In this document: piece by piece, positions 57,628 through 64,000 of the stretch
Numbering within the stretch: position 1 is the stretch's first letter
Layout of the letters: each line of letters opens with the position of its first letter
Assembly (NCBI GenBank): GCA_037039925.1
Contig: JAXRKP010001167.1
Coordinates: 7,501 to 71,500 of the forward strand
Source: Doris montereyensis
Lineage: Eukaryota > Mollusca > Gastropoda > Nudibranchia > Dorididae
Reading direction: 5' to 3'
Length of the DNA: 64,000 nucleotides
Position numbers and translations under genes: made by a program
Notes under the pieces: generated by a model
What the model was told of the DNA's origin: nothing
Databases searched by the model: none
The model's input: only the letters and a program-made list of their open reading frames with translations

Positions 57628-58284
57628 CTGAGGAGGAGAACATTTTAATCACTGAAGATAAGGGAAATTTATGTGTCAGGTTAAGGGATGGTTGATAGAT
57701 TTTTCTCTCTCATTTACTCACATTTTATCCATAAAACAATTTTTATAATACTTGTTACTTGAAATAGAGTGCACACATGATAGGGATCCATGAATGTCAA
57801 AGGGAAAGAACACAAAACTTTCCTTTTGTGGGACTTTATCTTTTAACAAAATTAGTCATTGGTCTTCTCTTTTTCTTTGAAAGTTATTAAGTATATTGTA
57901 CCACACATATATACACATTTTCCAACAATCTCTTGTCATTTACACATTTATATGCAAATTAGGTAACATGGAGTGGTAAAATGTTATGAAAAATATGCAT
58001 ATAACAAGACATCGGCATTTCTCGGTAACAACATATATCTCGATAGTCCAATGCTAGTCTCAGTCCGATTTACGATAAAGTCTCAGTCCGGTCCCTTATC
58101 ATTGTCACATTTGAACTACTCGTGTTCATCAATTGGTGTTCAGTCCCATCTGTTGTCGCTATAGTGTCAGGCGATCTCTGATTGACTCACATTGAAGGTA
58201 GCTCCTCCCTCTACCCCTTTACGAAGCCCCAACTTTTTATCTCAACCCTTCAAAATAAACCCTCTTTATATGTCCCTTGGGTGA
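57628..58284. other. Sequence upstream of exon e1
   Basis: No upstream exon of the multi-Tudor gene with a phase 1 donor was recognised. The segment 58,055-58,100 has the phrase GTCTCAGTCCG twice. Otherwise nothing can be supported. Confidence 0.35.
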
Positions 58285-59085
58285 GTGGCACCCGACTATG
58301 GAAGTCACGACACTTTTGAATCACTGGTTGGTAGGAGGTGCTAGACTATATGCAATGTAAAAATATTCTATTATCTACAACATCTGTGCAGTATTATAAT
58401 GCAAATTAGATAAAACATTCCTGAATTTGACATTTAGATGGTCATATGTATTATAAGCAAACGAAATCAGAAGGACTACCATAGTCAGGCACACATGAAA
58501 CACCCCACCCAAACCTGCCCCCCCATGTTAACCCAAGAAAAGCGCCGTCCCTAAATAAAGGGTGTGTTGCTGTCCGCCCCGGAAGCGTGCAGGCCCTATA
58601 TTTAGGGTGAGACACCTAGGCTTCTTGAATGAAAATTTCCGCTTTCCTTACATGGTTTATGACGTAGTTTAACCTTTGAGTTCATAGTTAAATAACAGCC
58701 AACGAGATTACAATTTATTTTAAGCTTGTGGCTTTCCCGATAGCCTCGTTATCATTCGTCAAAGTGACGCTTTCCCATTCAACACACTTCGTGAGAGGTC
58801 TAAGTTGATTACCCGGCTATCGCTGCTAATGTTTAGTCCTTAGATTAAGTTTTCCTTGTTGCAATAACATCTCGATATGAATTCCTTATTCTTTCAACTT
58901 ATAAAAAATGCATGTTTTATAGGTCTTTTATTATCTGTAAACGTGAACTCATTGTTCAAACTAAGTCTAAATCCTAGCTTCACCCGTTGCACACACTCGT
59001 TTTTTCATGCAAATGGCTGGGGCTACCCCTCACCGTAGGAAGGTCACTTTAAGCGGATGTGCCAGACTATGGAAATCCTTCCAAG
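58285..59085. mobile_element. DNA elements with shared TIR; contains repeat R3 copy 2
   Basis: Three copies of one terminal motif occur: GTGGCACCCGACTATGGAAGTC (58,285), its inverse GGACTACCATAGTCAGGCACA (58,473-58,493), and ATGTGCCAGACTATGGAAATCC (59,057-59,078). The last two enclose about 600 bp that include R3 copy 2 (58,585-59,050). The first two enclose about 200 bp. This fits two abutting non-autonomous elements or one element with an internal end. No transposase is seen. Confidence 0.6.
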
Positions 59086-59730
59086 ACAACGTATAGATCT
59101 AGATTCTATATATCTAGAGTCAGGTCGCGGTACTCACACACGCCCACCTCTCGCACACTTCGTGCTTTCGCGTCGATTACTACCGAAATTACGCTGTTTT
59201 CCCCGCCACCACGTATCGCACATACGCAGTTAATCCTTTTCCTTCGTTTCCTACCTATTTTTGAGACGACACGTCCTTATCTGCTCTATTTCTTTACAAG
59301 AAAATCTTCGCGAATCGAGAAGTAAGTAAGAACATCCGCCATTTTTATTTTTCGCTAGTGGGCCCTGTAACTTTACTTAATGATATGGAATTATGGGGAT
59401 AATTCTATATTTAGTTTTTGTTTTTGAGAATGACTGGAAAATCCCTTCTATATTTAACTATGCCTTGGAATGCCGCGGGTTTGTAGCTATTATGCTGTTT
59501 ATGGGACTGTGCGAAAGGGGGATCAGTTTTCCATAGGAGTGTCACTAGTTGCAAAGCGCCCAACTCTCATTCATATTTGAGTAAATTGAGTAGTAAAGCA
59601 TAATACGATGCTGACTACGGCTATTTTTTGTGGGTTTTTTAAATTACGTTTTGCTGAGAGAGAGAAAGAGAGTTCATATTTTAATTTTTGAGTAACAAAA
59701 CTGATTAAAAACAAATCTTTCACTTTCAGA

Positions 59731-59955
59731 AATCGACTTCAACTATAAATCTCGCCTAAAGAATATAAAATATTCTGAGTTGGTGAGAAAGACAGTGAAT
59801 TTTGTGAATGGATTGGCTGCGATTGTGGGAGGTGGTTTCACATAGGTTGTCTGCAGGATGCAAGTTTGCAAGGGATGAGCATGAATGAGATTGAGAAAAT
59901 AACATGTTTGTGAAAGTTGTAAAGTATTATCATAAATAAAATCATGACTTTTATA
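59731..59955 (+). CDS. Possible PHD-finger exon fragment on the plus strand
   Basis: After an acceptor-like CTTTCACTTTCAG, the plus strand reads DSEFCEWIGCDCGRWFHIGC, then a stretch with MSMNEIEKITC. One extra T in TGTTTG would give TCFCESCK. The pattern C-x(n)-C...WFHxxC...CxxC resembles the second half of a PHD zinc finger, with a shortened CxC. Upstream the frame meets TGA (about 59,778). A 5' exon-like segment ending GAGAA|GTAAGT lies at about 59,100-59,321. It may be a pseudogene, a transposon-borne PHD, or a real gene with indel errors. Confidence 0.3.
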
Positions 59956-60246
59956 TCCAACATTTGTTTCTCAGCTCTTCTGTTTTACACTACAGTGTGT
60001 GACTGCTGGTGCTGTCTGTGCGACATCATGTGTTTTAATTAAGGTGTCAGAGAGTGAATGGGTAACTGCTGGCGCTAGCTGTGTGACATGAGTAAATTAA
60101 TTGTGAGTAAATTAATTGTGCGAGGGTTACGGCATTGTTTTGGGGGTGAGTTAGCCATTGTTAGCAATGAAACAACTCTCAAAGCTTTTAACTGAGCTAA
60201 AATGTATCAAAACTTTGGATTCGATCATAAATCGGGGTCATTTACA

Positions 60247-60461
60247 GTGCACTTTGAGACTGTGCGAGTGCCGGAGCACAGGCTGTGCGACTTCAGGCAA
60301 CTCTCAAGTTTGCTGTGCGAGACAGAGGGGAACCATTATGGTCGTGCGGAAGAGGGTCATGTGCGAAAGTCAATCACACAATGGGCTCGACACGCCACCT
60401 CTCACTCAGGAAAAGATAACTCAAACATGGTAGCATCAAATTCAGGATCAAGCACAAAGAG
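60247..60461 (+). other. Exon-like segment of unknown frame
   Basis: It starts after GGTCATTTACAG and ends at AAAGAGC|GTAAGT, so it is framed by good acceptor and donor sequences on the plus strand. Two reading frames are open across it, one Cys-rich (LCECRSTGCATSG) and one not (VPEHRLCDFRQLSSLLCETE). Frame, product and reality are undecided. It could belong with the PHD-like segment 300 bp upstream. Confidence 0.25.
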
Positions 60462-60689
60462 CGTAAGTTACAAGAGTGACATGCCCCTTCCGACGGTTAG
60501 TGTGCGAGTGCCGGCGACTTCACTCTAGATCTATAGTCAGTATAAAACAAGAAGCTAAAGACTAAAACTAAAGACTATTATTCCTACTAAAGAAGTTCCA
60601 AAATGGGAAACTCCTCATGAAGTAAGATTTAAAACATTCAGATTTAGAAATCTATCGAAATTTCTTAGAAAGTTTACACTTGATTAGTT

Positions 60690-61075
60690 TGTCAATATAG
60701 ACACATAGATCTAGTCTAGGTCTAGAGTAGGCACATATAGACTAATAACATGCTTAAAAAGTTGATGCCAAGTAGATCTAGATTAGATCTAGAATCTATA
60801 TGCAACCACTGTTGATTTTCTAGTTTATCATAATTATATCAGCAACTAGATTCTAGATCTACCTGTTAGCCTACTGTCATTCTCTAGAATCAAGATCTAG
60901 ATTTTAGATTTTAGATCTAGATAGATCTTAGAATCAAGATCTAAAATCTAGCTAATCTTCTAGATCAAAATATAGATTAGATCTAGATCTAGATCTAGAT
61001 CTAGATTACGTGTGATGTAAGCGTGAACCAGTTTAGAGTATAAAATCTAGATCTAGATCTATATCTAGGTACTAG
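60690..61075. repeat. CTAGAT palindrome-rich block
   Basis: Dense, irregular clusters of AGATCT and TCTAGA (for example TAGATCTAGATCTAGATCTA at about 60,975). Single copies of the same motif are scattered elsewhere (18,273; 21,058; 21,225; 41,556; 44,350; 59,092). It is a self-complementary hexamer satellite, strongest here. Confidence 0.8.
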
Positions 61076-61591
61076 AAGATATAATAAAAGCACACTCAAC
61101 AGATCATACAGAAAGAAGGTGCAATCCTACATTTCAAAACACAAAGAAACAAAATAGTCAGACTACCTCAAGTTTATTTGGTGAATCCAAGAGGTTTCGC
61201 TATGGCCATGACGGTTTCGGAAAGATCTACACTCTCGTTTCCGATGAAAAGCGAAGATGATGAGTGCTACCGGACATCGATTTCGTTGATGCAGTGTTTT
61301 TTAAATCAAATTCGATATTTTGTGTTCCCTAATTATACAAAACGATACTATTGTTCATCGGTTCTCGATGCGCTTCCTTTGCCTACAGATAGTATCTTCG
61401 CTTTGCCTAAGTGCACCCAAAGATATTGGTGCACCGTAGTCATATAACATGCAGGCCTTAATATTAATTATTAGCCTATTACATGATAACCGACTTGAAA
61501 CCGATAAATCATTGTCGTATTAACTGGTGGTCGTCGTAATGATAGCAGTAGTAGTATAATACGAAGGAGCCACAGTGTTAGCAATAGTAGT

Positions 61592-61834
61592 AGTAAAGAG
61601 GAAATACGAAATTGAATAATATGAGGGCCTAATAGGTAGAACAGAGACAATTAGAAAGACAGAAAAGTTTCAGGTATAACCGCCCTTCCTCCGTCACACT
61701 CTCACGACCACTAATTCATTCTTGTTACTGTGTGACTGAGGGAGGGCGGTTTTGCCCGAAACTTTTCTGTCTTTGTAATTGTCTCTTTTCTACCTATTAG
61801 ATCTTCATATTCAATTTCGTATTTCCTCTTTACT
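61592..61834. mobile_element. Foldback element with arms of about 105 bp
   Basis: The left arm (61,592-61,698) and right arm (61,730-61,834) are reverse complements with few mismatches: GACAGAAAAGTTTC with CCGCCCTTCCTCCGTCACAC on the left, and GTGTGACTGAGGGAGGGCGG with GAAACTTTTCTGTC on the right. Outside these, AATAGGTAGAACAGAGACAA faces TTGTCTCTTTTCTACCTATT. The loop is only about 31 bp. AGT repeats lie at both outer ends. No coding content. Confidence 0.85.
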
Positions 61835-61859
61835 ATTTACCTGCCTACTGCAGTACTAC

Positions 61860-62046
61860 TTTTTAGTAGTAGTAGTAGTAGTAGTAGCAGTAGTAGTAGT
61901 AGTAGTAGCAGCTGTTGCAGCAGCAGCAGCAACAGCAATAGTAGTAGTAGTTGTAGTAGTAGTAGTTATTGTAGTAGTAGTAGTATTACTAGTAGTAGTA
62001 GACAGTAGTAGTAGCAGTATTAGTAGTAGTAGTAGCAGCAGCAACA
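61860..62046. repeat. AGT/AGC trinucleotide repeat
   Basis: Long runs of AGT with interspersed AGC (GCAGCAGCAGCAGCAACAGC at about 61,916). Open frames across it on both strands (poly-V, poly-T and similar) are products of the repeat. Confidence 0.95.
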
Positions 62047-63300
62047 TCATTATAGATAAGAATCTTCTTGTAGGCTTGTGGTGTTATTTGTCATCTTTAT
62101 TCATTACTTACTCTACGACCACCATCATTAGGCCTAGCATTACCATTGCAGCCTTGATAATCACCACCATTCATTGTTATTTGCTTTAAGTAGCTTTTGC
62201 CCCCCCCCTCCTCCTTTTAATTCTTTTTCTTTTTCATCATCTTCTTCTTCTTCTTCTCCTCACTTTGTTTTTCACATTGTTCATAAATCAAATTGTGAAA
62301 TGCGGAATCCTTTGATAACACAGATCTTTTTGAGAATCGACTACCACATTCCCGCCATTTACGTTCAGGTCGGTAGTTATACATGTATCCAGATTGGCGA
62401 GTTTCCCGCCACTATCCTATGTGAAATAACAGTTCACTTGGGAAGTTGGGAGCTTTGTTTATTTTTAACCGATATTATAAGTATAAGACTGTGTAGGTCT
62501 AAAACATCTGAAGACAATTTAACGAAAATAGAAATTGTTCCAACAGAAGAAGGCTAAGTAAATCAAAGTTTAGAGGCAAATCAGAAGAAAAAAATTTAAC
62601 ATTGTAGGCTGTCGTTAGTAGAAATGTACATGTATTGCAATAATTGCATCTCTGAAAGAGAGTGAGATTACCTGTGGCTCATCGAAATGCAATTTAAATC
62701 TACGCCCCTTCGTCCCTCGTTATAAACTACATCTGGTCTTTTTTTCACCAAAATACCGATTTAGGGTCGAAAATATCCATATAACAGAAGATAACAAATT
62801 TTCGCTATACACGTGTATATGGCATAATCATTAGCAATCATGTCAATTTTACTCGGGCAAACAGGTCGCTCTTCCTTTACAGTTACAGTCTTTTTTCTAC
62901 TCTCTTCAACTAAAATATATCCTCTCTTCACTCCCCATACATATTGACTTAGTTATTCAAAATCTATGTCATAACACCGCCTCCCTCTGATCCACATATA
63001 AAGGCCCCCATATACGTTGGGTCCTCGACCCAAGTTCGAAAATACAATTTGCAAAACGGACGAAATTCCCAGCGTGTGTGGGCAAAACTTTGCAAATCAC
63101 CTGGGTGCTGGCCCGAGGCCTAGCCTGAGGCCGCGGTTGCTGGATGCTCCTATTTTTTCGCCTTCGGTTGGAGGTCAGAGAGAGTGGACAAAACATTTTC
63201 GTTTTTTGCTTTTTTTACTTCAGATTCTTAATCAGCGTTAAATTTACTATAGGTTTTATACCAAAAAACCATATGTCTACTTGAAAAATTGTTGAAATTG
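62047..63300. other. Sequence without recognised gene
   Basis: Contains a C run and CTT repeats near 62,200-62,260. The GC-richer block at 63,020-63,190 is open in two frames but has no motif. Nothing further can be supported. Confidence 0.35.
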
Positions 63301-63793
63301 GAAATTTATTTTTTTATCAATGTAAATAAATCTCTAATCTGGTATAGGGGGAAGGGGGGGGGGGGGGCACCGCCATCACAAACATTCCATTCGTGGTTTG
63401 ACACGAGTAATTGATGTGACAAGTGTGCTTGGGGTGATATACATGTTAACAATTTCAAATCCTCATAGTTCATTTTTGTGGCAAGAAACCTCGAAGTAGC
63501 TGTGAGGCGCTCATGAAGAGAAATGACCTCTCTCATCACTGTGTTCTCCTTTGTCATACGGGGTGCAATGAGCGACAGAAGCTCTTCTTAAGTGAATCCA
63601 TCCATTCTTAGGTAGTTGTGGAAGTCACTTGGGTAGAGACGAAGTTCATTGAGTAATTTTGTGTGCGTAAATATACCACGCTAAAGCCTGTCATTGCTTG
63701 GACCACAAAGTTTTGTTTCTTTTCTTTTGTTTCTTTTTTATATAATAGATTAAATAATAAGTCCACAAATTCCTTTTTTCTCTCAGTCGCCAT
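63300..63793 (-). pseudogene. HARBI1-like nuclease (PIF/Harbinger transposase), N-terminal fragment, broken
   Basis: The minus strand begins MATERKKEFVDLLFNLLYKK at 63,793. In shifted frames it continues with NELRLYPSDFHNYLRMD, EELLSLIAPRMTKENTVMRE and VISLHERLTATSRFLATKMN, then YEDLKLLTCISPQA. This is the usual N-terminal order of HARBI1-like proteins (NYLRMD, LLxLIAPxITKxDTxMREA, ERLxxTLRFLATGxSYEDL). After ISPQA the similarity stops and the catalytic part is absent. A TAA and at least two frame breaks are present. It lies near the right edge of the window. Confidence 0.75.
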
Positions 63794-64000
63794 ATGGCTT
63801 CACTATCACTTTCAATCTTTTAAAAATTCAACAATCGAAAAAAGGGTTATGCCCCGGCACGTTACCAAAAAAAAAAGAAGAAGAAAATAGAATAATTCAA
63901 TAAATTAAATATTTATGAAGACTAGGAACTATTATAGTCAACGATTATGCCACTGCATGTAACAAAAAAGAATTCAATAAATGAAATACTTAATACAATA

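Noticed and set aside
61178..61447. An 89-codon plus-strand frame starting MVNPRGFAMAMTV
   Set aside because: No recognised motif, no splice context and poor start support; I could not distinguish it from chance.
61779..62189. Plus and minus frames with poly-Val, poly-Ser or poly-Thr
   Set aside because: They are products of the AGT/AGC trinucleotide repeat.

Overview
This is eukaryotic, intron-rich, AT-rich DNA from an animal. It carries large introns full of non-LTR retrotransposon fragments, DNA-transposon relics and minisatellites. The LINE clades (RTE-like and CR1/L2-like), scattered TCTAGATC-type palindromes and a piRNA-pathway type gene suggest a lophotrochozoan, probably a gastropod mollusc. 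That assignment is inference; nothing in the window names the species.

One gene dominates. On the minus strand, from 57,627 down to a stop codon at 3,819, I could string together 19 coding exons (about 11.5 kb, roughly 3,800 codons) with GT-AG borders and mostly matching phases. They encode a giant protein with at least 13 Tudor domains of the extended type found in germ-granule scaffolds (TDRD1/TDRD6/TDRD15/RNF17/Drosophila Tudor). A Gly-rich spacer lies in the middle and a long Ser/Thr/Asp/Glu-rich disordered tail at the C-terminus. The 5' end is not found and is probably beyond the window or in short exons upstream of 57.6 kb. Five Tudor domains plus the Gly-rich spacer and two more domains lie in one 4.6 kb exon (44,620-49,184). 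Two neighbouring exons (42,066-42,601 and 43,359-43,912) are a recent exon duplication.

The reading frame of this gene is broken by about 23 single-base indels, nearly all in short homopolymers and with no clear in-frame nonsense change once they are allowed for. Residual long-read assembly error explains this better than gene decay.

Mobile elements, left to right: CR1/L2-like LINE tail (5.9-7.15 kb); RTE tail (17.8-18.3 kb); a TIR element (20.7-21.8 kb); LINE family A copies (25.8-28.45, 30.27-30.9 and 54.6-57.06 kb); two RTE copies (30.9-33.2 and 34.5-37.8 kb), the first interrupted by a TIR element; a piggyBac-type MITE inside a satellite (41.47-41.94 kb); a CR1-like LINE (49.44-50.54 kb); TIR elements at 58.3-59.1 kb; a foldback element (61.59-61.83 kb); and a broken HARBI1-like nuclease (63.3-63.8 kb). 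Minisatellites sit at 1-370, 1.56-1.94, 16.41-17.03, 19.68-19.80 and 40.92-41.47 kb. At 59.7-59.95 kb a short plus-strand stretch resembles the end of a PHD finger and may belong to another gene. If the main gene acts like its relatives, it is a germline scaffold that recruits Piwi proteins through dimethyl-arginine, in a locus whose introns are full of the elements that pathway controls.
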